Shown: piece by piece, positions 26,838-36,145 of the stretch
How positions within the stretch are numbered: the stretch's first letter is position 1
Layout: each line of letters starts with the position of its first letter
NCBI GenBank assembly: GCA_947573795.1
Contig: CANPHE010000010.1
Location: 1 to 64,000, forward strand
DNA: 64,000 nucleotides
Direction: 5' to 3'
Source of the DNA: an uncultured Alistipes sp.
GTDB lineage: Bacteria > Bacteroidota > Bacteroidia > Bacteroidales > Rikenellaceae
Position numbers and translations under genes: made by a program
The notes under the pieces: generated by a model
The model's input: the letters and a program-made list of their open reading frames with translations, nothing else
The model's database searches: none
Told to the model about the DNA's origin: nothing

Positions 26838-29800
26838 CTATCGGTTTTCTCTCAGTCGGATTTCGCGGGTCGCCCCCTCGCGGCATGCGACGACGAGGCG
26901 CGTCGTGGCGGAGTCGTGCGCTACGGTCGCGCAGTCGCAATCTCCGGCCAGGCTCCAGCGTCCGCGCAGCGTCACCGTCACGGCATGCTCGGCCGAAGGG
27001 TTGTCGATCCAGTCGCGGGAGTAGACGCTGCGCTCGATGCGCTTGCCGTCGGCATCGAACCGCTCGTCGCTCGGACCCTCGTAGAGTGCCAGATCGGGAT
27101 CGGCGACGCTCAGCGTCAGCACGCCGTCCCCGTCGCGGCTTTCGAGCAGGATGCAGGGGCGCGACACGGCCGCCACGGCATCCCCGCCCCGCAAGCAGTC
27201 GGTCGCCTCGAAGGCCACGGCGGCATAAACCCCGCTCGGGAGGTCCTTCACGGCATGCAGCGTACGATCCCAGGTACAGACCTCGTAAGGCAGCGCCTCG
27301 GTGCAGGCTGCCACCTGCTCCTCGGTAGGATGCACGAGCATCAGGTATTCGTAGCGGCCGTCGCGCACGACACCCTCGCCGTGGTCGATCCAGGCCCGCT
27401 CGAAATCGCCTTCCGTAGGCTTCGCGGTCTCCTCGTGCAGCGAGTGCTGCCGCCCGCGCGTCACGCAGATGCGGCCGCGGGGCACGAACCACACGTTGCC
27501 GAAGCGGTCGCTCAGGCGCGCGCCGTCGTCGAACGTCGTGCGGCCGTCGACTCCGGCCGTCTCGTCCAGCGCATTCTGGAACAGCGTGGTATGCACGCCG
27601 CCCGGAGCCGCATTCTCGATGTCGCTGCCTAAGGCCACGACGCGGTTATCGAAGAAGAAAAACGACTTGCGGGCCCGCAGCGAGCCGTTGTATTTGTCGT
27701 GTTCGTGGAGGATCATGCCGAAAGCACCCTGGCGTCCGCGGTGGCTCGCACCGCCGCAGAAAGCCTCGTCCGAGAGCAGCATCTCCTCGTAACCCGAGCA
27801 GGTATCGACGTTCAGCACCGTAGCTTCCATGCGCTCCATAGGTATCTCCACGGCAGTCGTGCCCGGAATATGGCACCAATCCCACCCCTCCTGGCGGAAT
27901 CCGCTGCCGAAGGCCGATACGGGTTCGCCGTCGCCGAGCAACTGGAGCGACCCGTGGGTCAGATAGCGGCCGTAGAGGTTGCAACCCTGGTAAATCTCGG
28001 CAGACCAAAGGTAACGGCTATGCCCGGCGGCCGTGAGCAGCCAACCGTCGCGCCGCATCGCCAGCGAAGCGTTGTAACCGTAGGCGCGGCAACCCTCGGG
28101 CGAGGCTTCGGGCTCGATGCCCGCCGCGCGGAACTGCTTCGAAATCCGATCCTTGGGGTTGGCCGCGACGCGCAGATAGGCGGCAGCCAGCTCGGGATCG
28201 ATCGCCCGGCTTCCGTCGGGCGACCCGGCCTGGGCCAGGCGGGCGTATTGTTTGGGAATCAAGGCTCCGCGACCGTCGGGATGACGTCCCGAGAGGACCA
28301 GCGGGAACGAGCGCAGGTTGCAGTAAAAGCGCATTTCGAGCAACGCGCGCTTGAGGTTTTCGTGCCCCTCGCGGCCGACGGCGAAGTCGGTCCCGGCGAA
28401 GAGCCATACGGCATTGACGGCACCCGTGAAGCCGCCGACGGCATAGGCCGGGTAGTGACGGCGGTGGTGGTAGACCGTACCGTCGCTCTTGAAGCAGGGA
28501 GCCAGCCCCTCGGCATATTGCAACCCGTTGTCCACCCACTCCGAGAAGCGGCGCAGGTAAGCCGTCTTATAGGGGCTGTCGTCGAGAATCAGCAGGGCCG
28601 CGAGACGCCCCGTCAGCGAGGTGTTGAAGGCGTCGATATCCATACCCTTCACGGCGGGCAGGCGTTTCACCTCGCCCAGTCCCGAGAACCACTCCATGGC
28701 CTGCTGCACCTCGGAGAGCATCCCCTCGCGGCGCAGCGCGTCGCGCATCAGATAGGGAGCCAGGTAGAAGTTGCGCATGCTGTAACCCAGGTGGTGGAGC
28801 GTACCGAGAGCGCTCCCGGCCGTGAAACCCTGGTCGAGCAGGTGGCGCGTCAGATCGAGATACATCCGTTCCGTCTGCTCGCGCTCGGCCGGCGTCTTCG
28901 CGGCGCCGTGGGCTACGGCCAGGTCCAGCAGCAGGTCGTTGCAGTCGCTCAGCAGCATCCCGTCGGCGGCATACTGCCGTTTCACGTCGGGGTGTCCCAG
29001 GTTGATATAGGTCTCGGCATAGCGGACGAAGAAGATGCTCTTGCCGCGCAACGTACCGTCGTCATTGCGCGAAATGCCGTAGCTCGCGAAGCGGTCGCGC
29101 AACTCGGCCAAAGGACGGGCCTTGCGGCCTTCGAGGATCAATTCGCGGAAACGCTCGCCGATGCGCTCCATGCCTTGCAGCTCCGCGGCGGAGGGCGCCA
29201 CGGAGGTATCGGCATCGAGGCGGTCGCGCCACCAGTCGAGCAATTGCAGCCAGTGGTTGACGGTTCCCCGGTTGATGAAGGGGGCCTGCGTGTCGGCCGT
29301 ATGCTGGCGGGAGTCCTGGAACGAAGAGGCGATGATGTGGTCGAGGAAGAGTTCGCCGCGTTTGACGCCGCAGGTGCGAATCACGATCTCGTCCATACCC
29401 TCCTCCGGAGTTCCCTCCATGTCGCGGTCGAAAGCGACCCAGGCACCGTGCCAGCCCCGGAAATCGAGCCCGTAATCGAACCCGCAGCAGGTGCGGCCCT
29501 GCTTGCGGAACTCGAAACGCAGCTTGCCCGGCAGAGGTTGCGGGGCGTAGACCCAGAACACGAAGGTCGAAATGCTGGTCTGCGTCGGATCGGGATTCTC
29601 GCGCAGGTAATCGACCGCGACGGGCAGCGTCAGCTGCGCCCCGTCCTTGCGCCAGGTCCAGCGCAGCGAGTGCGCGAAGTGTTTGAAATGGGCATCCGAA
29701 ACCGCGATCGCGCAGTGGCGATCCGCGACGGCGGGAGCGGTACCCTCCTCGAAGGAAAGTATCCGCGCATCCGCGACGTCACTGGTGTGCTGCGCCTGCA

Positions 29801-29852
29801 CGGAGCAGACGGCACACAGCGCAAACAGGGATATGAAACCGGCGCGCAACAT
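26838..29852 (-). CDS. chondroitin sulfate ABC lyase-type protein (PL8)
   Basis: The 1004-residue protein has a signal peptide ending near VQAQ. Order: N-terminal Lyase_N-like jelly roll (~1-200, GCGV-type folds and FRKQGRTCCGFDYG), catalytic alpha/alpha toroid (~230-600), then the Lyase_8 beta-sandwich (to the C-terminus). The catalytic signature DGTVYHHRRHYPAYAVGGF places His ~463 and Tyr ~470, matching the chondroitinase ABC WRHEGNYPGY pattern. Arg ~523 lies in LSGRHPDG, also as in that family. PL8 enzymes beta-eliminate chondroitin, dermatan and hyaluronan to 4,5-unsaturated disaccharides. It is the second gene of an operon after GH88 (4-base gap). This is the main basis for calling the locus glycosaminoglycan-directed. 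Confidence 0.93.
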   Translation of the reverse strand: MLRAGFISLFALCAVCSVQAQHTSDVADARILSFEEGTAPAVADRHCAIAVSDAHFKHFAHSLRWTWRKDGAQLTLPVAVDYLRENPDPTQTSISTFVFWVYAPQPLPGKLRFEFRKQGRTCCGFDYGLDFRGWHGAWVAFDRDMEGTPEEGMDEIVIRTCGVKRGELFLDHIIASSFQDSRQHTADTQAPFINRGTVNHWLQLLDWWRDRLDADTSVAPSAAELQGMERIGERFRELILEGRKARPLAELRDRFASYGISRNDDGTLRGKSIFFVRYAETYINLGHPDVKRQYAADGMLLSDCNDLLLDLAVAHGAAKTPAEREQTERMYLDLTRHLLDQGFTAGSALGTLHHLGYSMRNFYLAPYLMRDALRREGMLSEVQQAMEWFSGLGEVKRLPAVKGMDIDAFNTSLTGRLAALLILDDSPYKTAYLRRFSEWVDNGLQYAEGLAPCFKSDGTVYHHRRHYPAYAVGGFTGAVNAVWLFAGTDFAVGREGHENLKRALLEMRFYCNLRSFPLVLSGRHPDGRGALIPKQYARLAQAGSPDGSRAIDPELAAAYLRVAANPKDRISKQFRAAGIEPEASPEGCRAYGYNASLAMRRDGWLLTAAGHSRYLWSAEIYQGCNLYGRYLTHGSLQLLGDGEPVSAFGSGFRQEGWDWCHIPGTTAVEIPMERMEATVLNVDTCSGYEEMLLSDEAFCGGASHRGRQGAFGMILHEHDKYNGSLRARKSFFFFDNRVVALGSDIENAAPGGVHTTLFQNALDETAGVDGRTTFDDGARLSDRFGNVWFVPRGRICVTRGRQHSLHEETAKPTEGDFERAWIDHGEGVVRDGRYEYLMLVHPTEEQVAACTEALPYEVCTWDRTLHAVKDLPSGVYAAVAFEATDCLRGGDAVAAVSRPCILLESRDGDGVLTLSVADPDLALYEGPSDERFDADGKRIERSVYSRDWIDNPSAEHAVTVTLRGRWSLAGDCDCATVAHDSATTRLVVACREGATREIRLRENR

Positions 29853-29856
29853 CGTA

Positions 29857-31068
29857 CTACGACAATACGGGGTCTCCGTTCTCGATATTGCGTTTGCGCA
29901 GCAGCGCCTCCAGCAGGTAGTAGTCGGCGTAGTTCAGCGGCACGTCGATGCTGCTGCCGTGGGGGATGCTGCCCACCGAGTGCATGAGCAGGAATCCGCC
30001 GTTCTCGCCCACGGCCGCACGGTAGGCCGGCGTGGAGAGCGATTCGACGATCCGGTCGGCACGCTCCTTCATCTGCGGATCGTTGTCGTAGGTATAGAGT
30101 TCGTAGAGCGCCGAAGCGATGACGGCGGCACTCGAAGCGTCGCGGCAGGCATCCGGAATGTTCGGAGCATCGAAATCCCAGTAGGGAACCAGATCCTCGG
30201 GCAGGTTGGGATGCTCCATCACGAAACGGCAGACCTTCTCGGCATGGCGCAGATAGCGTTCGTCGCCCGTATAGCGGTAACAGAGCGTATAGCCGTAGAT
30301 CGCCCACGCCTGTCCGCGCGCCCACGACGATTCGTCGGCATAGCCCTGCGCCGTGCAGCGGCGGCGTACCTCGCCCGTCTCGGGATCGTAGTCCACGACG
30401 TGGTAGCAGCTGCCGTCCTCGCGGAAGTGCTCCGCCATCGTGCGGTCGGCATGGTGTACGGCGATGTCGTACAGCGAACGGTCACCGCTGAACTCGGCGG
30501 CCTTGAAGAGCAGTTCGAGGTTCATCATGTTGTCGATGATGACCGGATAGCGCCATCCGCGCTCGGCCTGCCAGCCGCGATCGACGTTCCACGACTGGAT
30601 CACCCCCGTCTGCGGGTTGTAGCGCGTGGCGAGCGAGCGGGCCGCCGTCACCATCACGGCGCTGTCGGCGGCCGTCGGGGCGAAACGCAAGGCGTTGCCG
30701 TAGCTGCAATTGATCATGAATCCCACGTCGTGGTGCCAAGTCAGATATTGCACGCTGTCGAGGATATCCGTATGACGGCGTGCGCTCTCGGCCCACTGTT
30801 CGTCGCCCGTGAGGCGATACATATACCAAAGCGTTCCGGCGAAAAAGCCGCTCACCCAGTCGTCGATCGGTACGTATTTGATCTCGCCGTCGGCGAAGGT
30901 CGACGGAATGCGCGGAGTGCCCGTTTCGAGACTGCGGCGGTTGAGGCTGCCGATCTGCGCGGCGGCGACGGTAAGGTTCTCTTCGATGAGGCCTGCTCCG
31001 GACCGAGTCGGCGTACACCCGATTCCCAGGGCGGCGGAGACGATTAAGGCGGAAATGATTCTTTTCAT
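29857..31068 (-). CDS. unsaturated glucuronyl hydrolase (GH88)
   Basis: The 403-residue lipoprotein-type protein starts MKRIISALIVSAALGIGC. GH88 is an alpha/alpha barrel. The two catalytic aspartates appear in TWHHDVGF and PVIIDNMMNLELL, as in the Bacillus enzyme. The enzyme hydrates the 4,5-unsaturated uronic acid left by lyases, releasing the amino sugar. It is the first gene of the minus-strand operon GH88-PL8-sulfatase and diverges from susC across 193 bases. The open frame extends upstream to 31200, but the signal peptide and the -7 element at 31096 set the start at 31068. Confidence 0.94.
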   Translation of the reverse strand: MKRIISALIVSAALGIGCTPTRSGAGLIEENLTVAAAQIGSLNRRSLETGTPRIPSTFADGEIKYVPIDDWVSGFFAGTLWYMYRLTGDEQWAESARRHTDILDSVQYLTWHHDVGFMINCSYGNALRFAPTAADSAVMVTAARSLATRYNPQTGVIQSWNVDRGWQAERGWRYPVIIDNMMNLELLFKAAEFSGDRSLYDIAVHHADRTMAEHFREDGSCYHVVDYDPETGEVRRRCTAQGYADESSWARGQAWAIYGYTLCYRYTGDERYLRHAEKVCRFVMEHPNLPEDLVPYWDFDAPNIPDACRDASSAAVIASALYELYTYDNDPQMKERADRIVESLSTPAYRAAVGENGGFLLMHSVGSIPHGSSIDVPLNYADYYLLEALLRKRNIENGDPVLS

Positions 31069-31095
31069 GCGATCAGGTCGTATTGTTTGGTTACA

Positions 31096-31103
31096 CAAAA
31101 GTA
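31096..31103 (-). promoter_or_regulatory. -7 element of the GH88-PL8-sulfatase operon
   Basis: The minus strand reads TACTTTTG, an exact TAnnTTTG match, 28 bases upstream of the GH88 ATG. The -33 element is weak, as expected for an activator-dependent promoter. Confidence 0.6.
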
Positions 31104-31155
31104 TATAAGGTGTGCCGCATGCGTGTGCGCCGGCAGTACATGAAATTTCCGAATC

Positions 31156-31170
31156 CGTACAAAATGTACG
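31156..31170. promoter_or_regulatory. inverted repeat in the divergent GH88/susC intergenic region, candidate operator
   Basis: CGTAC-AAAAT-GTACG is a perfect short palindrome with a 5-base spacer, between the two divergent promoters. Another GCGTAC follows at 31186. HTCS binding here is inference. Confidence 0.4.
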
Positions 31171-31187
31171 CGAAATGAAATTTTGCG

Positions 31188-31195
31188 TACTTTCG
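31188..31195 (+). promoter_or_regulatory. -7-like element of the susC operon
   Basis: TACTTTCG differs from TAnnTTTG by one base and lies 67 bases before the susC ATG. No good -33 TTTG is seen. Confidence 0.45.
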
Positions 31196-31261
31196 TGCAC
31201 ACCCCTTTAACTTATAAAGATGTAATTTCGTTCTGGCAAAAAACCAAGAACTACTACGCTT

Positions 31262-34200
31262 ATGAAAAATTTTTCGTTGAAGGTACTGATGCTTTCGGTA
31301 GCGGTGCTCTGCCAAGTGCCCGTGCTGTTCGCTCAGTCCAAAATTACGGGTAAGGTTACCGATACTTCGGATCAACCGATGATCGGCGTAACGGTTACCG
31401 TCAAAGGCGCAACGCGCGGTACGACGACCTCGGTCGACGGCGAATATTCGATCGCCGCAAAACCCGGCGAGGTGCTCGTATTCTCGTTCATCGGCTACAC
31501 CAATGCCGAAGAGAAGGTCGGCACGAAGACCCGCATCGACGTCAAGCTGGCCGAAGCGGCCGAGCAGATCGGTGCCGTCGAGGTCGTCAGCATGGGTTAC
31601 GGCACGTCGCTCAAACGCGACCTCACGGGTTCGGTCGCCAAGGTCGACATGGCGGAAGTCATGAAAACCAACGTCACCAATTTCGATCAGGCGCTCTCGG
31701 GCCGTCTGGCCGGCGTGGTGGTCCGTTCGAGCGACGGTCAGATCGGCCAGGAGGCCAACATCACCATCCGCGGCAACAACTCCCTGACGCAAAGCAACTC
31801 GCCGCTGTTCGTCATCGACGGCTTCCAGTCCGAGAGTTCGCAGGCTACGGCACTCAGCTCGTCCGATATCGAGTCGATGCAGGTGTTGCGCGACGCCTCG
31901 GCCACGGCCATCTACGGAGCCCGCGGCGCCAACGGCGTGATCGTCATCACCACCAAATCGGGACAGTCGGGCAAACCCCGCGTGAACTTCTCGGCATCGT
32001 TCACCGTCGACCAGCTGGCCAACAAGATGGACCTGATGGGTCCCTACGAGTTCGTGAAGCTCCAGGCCGAGATGAAGCCCGACAACATGGCCAACAGCTA
32101 CTTCAGCGACGACCGCGACCTGGAGTGGTACCGCGACAAGAAGGGTTACGACTGGCAGGACGAGGTATACCGCACGGCCTTCACCCAGAATTACAGTGTC
32201 TCGATCGCCGGAGGTTCGCCCAAAGGCACGAAAAACGCCACCTTATATAATATCAGCTTCTCGGCCCTCGACCAGGACGGTATCCTGCTCAACTCGAATT
32301 TCCAGCGCTACCAGGGCCGCATCAACTTCACGCAGAACCTCGGCGAGAAGGTGAAATTCAACGCCAACGTCAACTATACGCGTACCTCGACGACCGGCAT
32401 CACCCCCACGTCGGCCAACAACTCCTCGGCACAGTCCGGCTGGCTGATCTACTCCGTCTGGGGTTATCGTCCCATCACGACGAAGGCCGACGGCTCGGAC
32501 CTGATCGCCGACATGATCGACAGCGACGCAGCCAACGGCAACGACTACCGTTTCAATCCCGTTTACTCAACTAAGAACGAGCACAAGAAGACCTACGTGG
32601 ACGTCGTACAGGCCAACACCTATCTTAATTACCAAATCATCAAAGGCCTCGACCTGAAAGTTTCGGGAGGCTACACGCTCAACAAGCGTCGCCGCGAGGC
32701 ATTCAACAACACGCTCACCTACACGGGCTACCCCGGATCGCCCTCGGGTAAGGGCATCAACGGCGGTCTCTACTGGACCGACACCGAGAGCTGGATCAGC
32801 GAGGCGACGCTCACGTTCGACCGCAATTTCGGACTGCACCACCTCAAAGCGCTGGTCGGTACGACGCTGCAAGGTCAGAAATATACCTACGACGGTATCG
32901 AATCCACGCAGATGACTACCGAGAAACTCTCCCTGCAAGCGCTCTACACGGGTACGCTCCAGCCCGTGACTTCGAGCTACACCAATTGGCGTCAGCTCTC
33001 CTACTTCGGTCGCGTCGAATACGACTACGATCACCGCTACTACCTCAACTTCACGCTGCGTGCCGACGGTTCGTCGCGTTTCCCGACCGACAACCGCTGG
33101 GGTTACTTCCCGGCCGTGGGTCTCTCGTGGAACTTCAGCCAGGAGAGCTGGTTGCGCGATTCGCAAGCTCTGACCAACGGCAAGCTGCGTTTCTCGTGGG
33201 GTCTGACGGGTAACAACCGCACCTCCACCCCGTACGACTACTACGCACGGCTCTCGACGTCGCCCACCGGCTCCAACAGCCAGGACTACGTATTCGGCGG
33301 TACGATCGCTCCGGGCTACTACGTCAGCTCGATGGCCAACAGCCAGCTCAAGTGGGAGACGACCGAACAGTACAACCTGGGTGTCGACCTGGGATTCGTC
33401 AACGATCGCATCCGGCTGACGGCCGACTTCTATTACAAAGAGACGAAGGACCTGCTGCTTTCGGCCACGATGCCCGCCTCGTCGGGTTACACCTCGGCGA
33501 TGATGAACATCGGCTCGCTGAGCAACAAGGGTATGGAGTTCACGCTGGAGACCACCAACATCCAGACTCCGAAATTCCAATGGACCTCGTCGTTCAACAT
33601 CGCCTTCAACCGCAACAAGATCCTCGGTCTGGCCGACGGCCAGCGCAACCTGCTGCGCAGCGTATCGTGGGATATCAAATACAACTCGGACTACCCCTAT
33701 ATCTCGCAAATCGGCTCCTCGACGGGTATGATGTACGGTCTGCTCTACCAGGGGACCTATAAATACGAGGATTTCGAGGGTTCGAACGGCAACTACGTCC
33801 TCAAAGACGGCATTCCCTACCATACGTCGGTCAACAAGACCAACATCCAGCCCGGCGATCCGAAATATGCGGATATCAACGGCGACGGCGTGGTCAACGA
33901 GAACGACCGCACGATCATCGGCCGCGGACAGCCCATCCACACGGGCGGTTTCAGCAACACGTTCACCTACGGCAATTTCGACCTGAATATCTTCATGACC
34001 TGGAGCTGGGGCAACGACATTCTCAACGCCAACCGGCTGGTCTTCGAGGCCGGTACCGTCGCGAACACCAACCAGCAGGCCTCCTACGCCAACCGCTGGA
34101 CGGCAGACAACCCGACGAGCAACATTCCGCGCGCCAACGCCAACGCCATGTCGTTCTACTCGTCGCGCGTCGTGGAGGACGGTTCGTTCCTGCGCCTGAA

Positions 34201-34423
34201 CTCCATTTCGCTGGGTTACCAACTGCCCGAGAAGATCGTACGCCGCTGGGGACTGGGTTCCGCCCGCATCCACGTTTCGGCCAACAACATCCACACCTTC
34301 ACCGGTTACAGCGGTCCCGACCCCGAAGTTTCGACCCGCAGCTCGGTGCTGACGCCCGGTTTCGACTGGTCGGCCTATCCGCGCGCCTTCGGCATCACGG
34401 CCGGTATCGACCTGAGTTTCTAA
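31262..34423 (+). CDS. SusC/RagA family TonB-linked outer membrane protein
   Basis: The 1053-residue protein has a signal peptide ending VLFAQ. A CarboxypepD_reg-like domain follows (ITGKVTDTSDQPMIGVTVTV). The TonB plug carries VTNFDQALSGRLAGVVV and MQVLRDASATAIYGARGANG, the SusC signature, then a beta-barrel ending in an aromatic residue (GIDLSF). It imports oligosaccharides released at the cell surface, with the SusD lid encoded 25 bases downstream. Opposite strand to the lyase genes but in the same locus, it presumably imports sulfated GAG oligosaccharides. Confidence 0.97.
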   Translation: MKNFSLKVLMLSVAVLCQVPVLFAQSKITGKVTDTSDQPMIGVTVTVKGATRGTTTSVDGEYSIAAKPGEVLVFSFIGYTNAEEKVGTKTRIDVKLAEAAEQIGAVEVVSMGYGTSLKRDLTGSVAKVDMAEVMKTNVTNFDQALSGRLAGVVVRSSDGQIGQEANITIRGNNSLTQSNSPLFVIDGFQSESSQATALSSSDIESMQVLRDASATAIYGARGANGVIVITTKSGQSGKPRVNFSASFTVDQLANKMDLMGPYEFVKLQAEMKPDNMANSYFSDDRDLEWYRDKKGYDWQDEVYRTAFTQNYSVSIAGGSPKGTKNATLYNISFSALDQDGILLNSNFQRYQGRINFTQNLGEKVKFNANVNYTRTSTTGITPTSANNSSAQSGWLIYSVWGYRPITTKADGSDLIADMIDSDAANGNDYRFNPVYSTKNEHKKTYVDVVQANTYLNYQIIKGLDLKVSGGYTLNKRRREAFNNTLTYTGYPGSPSGKGINGGLYWTDTESWISEATLTFDRNFGLHHLKALVGTTLQGQKYTYDGIESTQMTTEKLSLQALYTGTLQPVTSSYTNWRQLSYFGRVEYDYDHRYYLNFTLRADGSSRFPTDNRWGYFPAVGLSWNFSQESWLRDSQALTNGKLRFSWGLTGNNRTSTPYDYYARLSTSPTGSNSQDYVFGGTIAPGYYVSSMANSQLKWETTEQYNLGVDLGFVNDRIRLTADFYYKETKDLLLSATMPASSGYTSAMMNIGSLSNKGMEFTLETTNIQTPKFQWTSSFNIAFNRNKILGLADGQRNLLRSVSWDIKYNSDYPYISQIGSSTGMMYGLLYQGTYKYEDFEGSNGNYVLKDGIPYHTSVNKTNIQPGDPKYADINGDGVVNENDRTIIGRGQPIHTGGFSNTFTYGNFDLNIFMTWSWGNDILNANRLVFEAGTVANTNQQASYANRWTADNPTSNIPRANANAMSFYSSRVVEDGSFLRLNSISLGYQLPEKIVRRWGLGSARIHVSANNIHTFTGYSGPDPEVSTRSSVLTPGFDWSAYPRAFGITAGIDLSF

Positions 34424-34448
34424 TCAACCGCAAAATAAGAACCTGAAC

Positions 34449-36128
34449 ATGAAACGACTTTTCAACATAAGCATCGCACTGGCCGCACTGCTCGGTAGCT
34501 CCTGCTCGTTCCTCGATCTGGAGCCGAAGGTGATCGCTCCCGAAACATTCTACGAAAAGAACGAGGACGTTCTCTACGGTCTGGCCGGCGTCTACGGCGT
34601 AATCAACAACGAGGAGTTCTACGGAAACTACTATTCGCTGATGATGTCCTCGGTGGACGACCTCTGCTACTACAACCGCGAGATGACCGCCGCCTATCCC
34701 TACTTCTACAACTACGGTACGACGGACAGCTACGTATACGGCGCCTGGACGATGATCTACAAGGGCATCCGCAATGCCAACGAGTTCATGGAGGCCATCG
34801 CCGCAGTCCGCGAGAAACTCGACCCCGACATGCGCTATTACAGCGAAGCCCGTTTCCTGCGCGCCTACTACCACTTCATCCTGGCCCAGGCGTGGGGCGA
34901 CGTGCCCCTGCGCGACACGGCCGCCAAATCGCCGAGCAACGTGCAGCTGGCCGCCACGCCGCAGGCCGAGGTGCTCCAATGGTGCGTCGAAGAGATGGAA
35001 CAGTGCATCGATCCCCTTCCCGAAGGTATGGAGGGAGCGCCTTCGCGCATCACGCGCAGCGCCGTGCAGGGTATTCTGGCCCGCGCCTACCTCTTCATGG
35101 CCGGCAAGACGGTGCAGGGTTTGGATTCGCACGCCATGTACGAAAAGGCCGCCTACTGGGCTCATGAAGTGATCGACAGCAATCTGCACAAGCTCAACGA
35201 CGACTACACGCAGGTATTCATCAACATGATCTCCGACAAATACGACACCTCCTACTACGAATCGATCTGGGAGGCCGATTTCATGGGCAACCGCCAGGAG
35301 TACTGGACCAACGGCCGTATCGGAGACCTGATGGGCATGCAGAACACGGCGTCGACGAACAACTACGGCGAATGGAACTGCAACTACGCCTACGGCATGT
35401 ACAACGGTTCGCTGCGTCTGTGGGACCTCTACTGGACCGAAGACCGCACGGAGGATGAAAAAGAGGTGGCCAACAAGATCACCGACGTACGTCAGGAGTG
35501 GAACATGGCGCCCTACAATTACAGCGGCAATACCAACTACGGCTGCACGGCCGGTATCGACAAGACGCCCTTCGTCTTCGACAGCAAATCGTCGCTCGAA
35601 TATCCGACGGCCGCCGCCGGACAGCGCAATGCCTCGAAATGGCGCCGCGAAGTGATCTACGAGGGACAACAGACCGCCAAGAACCTCTACACGGGCATCA
35701 ACTACCCGATCCTGCGCTACTCGGACGTGCTGCTGATGTACGCCGAAGCGATCAACGAGGTGAGTGCCGCCAATGCGGGCGATGCCTACGACTACGTGAA
35801 GCAGGTGCGCGACCGCGCCCAGATCAAAACCCTCGACAAGAGCGAATACGCCTCGCAGGAAGCCATGCGCCAGTTCATCCGCAACGAACGCGGACGCGAA
35901 CTCTGCTTCGAGGGACTGCGCAAGTACGACCTGATCCGCTGGGGTATCTTCGTCGAGGAGATGCGGAAGTACTCGACCTGGCAGAGCGATCCGCGCTGGG
36001 CCGGAAACGCGATGGCGATTCGTGCGGCCGTTCTGGGTGCGAACATCCAGGCCAAGCACATCTACCAGCCCGTTCCCGCGACCGAGCTGGGCGTCAACAA
36101 ACTGCTCAAGCAGAATCCGATGTGGTAA
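34449..36128 (+). CDS. RagB/SusD family outer membrane lipoprotein
   Basis: The 559-residue protein begins MKRLFNISIALAALLGSSC (lipobox LGSSC). SusD helical landmarks include NEDVLYGLAGVYGVINNEEF, the TPR-like region YYSEARFLRAYYHFILAQAW and GDVPLRDTAAKSP. The C-terminal NERGRELCFEGLRKYDLIRW is the classic SusD_RagB end motif. It forms the lid of the SusC transporter and contacts glycan. The gene is 25 bases after susC and 17 before the DUF5017 gene. Confidence 0.97.
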   Translation: MKRLFNISIALAALLGSSCSFLDLEPKVIAPETFYEKNEDVLYGLAGVYGVINNEEFYGNYYSLMMSSVDDLCYYNREMTAAYPYFYNYGTTDSYVYGAWTMIYKGIRNANEFMEAIAAVREKLDPDMRYYSEARFLRAYYHFILAQAWGDVPLRDTAAKSPSNVQLAATPQAEVLQWCVEEMEQCIDPLPEGMEGAPSRITRSAVQGILARAYLFMAGKTVQGLDSHAMYEKAAYWAHEVIDSNLHKLNDDYTQVFINMISDKYDTSYYESIWEADFMGNRQEYWTNGRIGDLMGMQNTASTNNYGEWNCNYAYGMYNGSLRLWDLYWTEDRTEDEKEVANKITDVRQEWNMAPYNYSGNTNYGCTAGIDKTPFVFDSKSSLEYPTAAAGQRNASKWRREVIYEGQQTAKNLYTGINYPILRYSDVLLMYAEAINEVSAANAGDAYDYVKQVRDRAQIKTLDKSEYASQEAMRQFIRNERGRELCFEGLRKYDLIRWGIFVEEMRKYSTWQSDPRWAGNAMAIRAAVLGANIQAKHIYQPVPATELGVNKLLKQNPMW

Positions 36129-36145
36129 TCAACTAAAAAACGACG

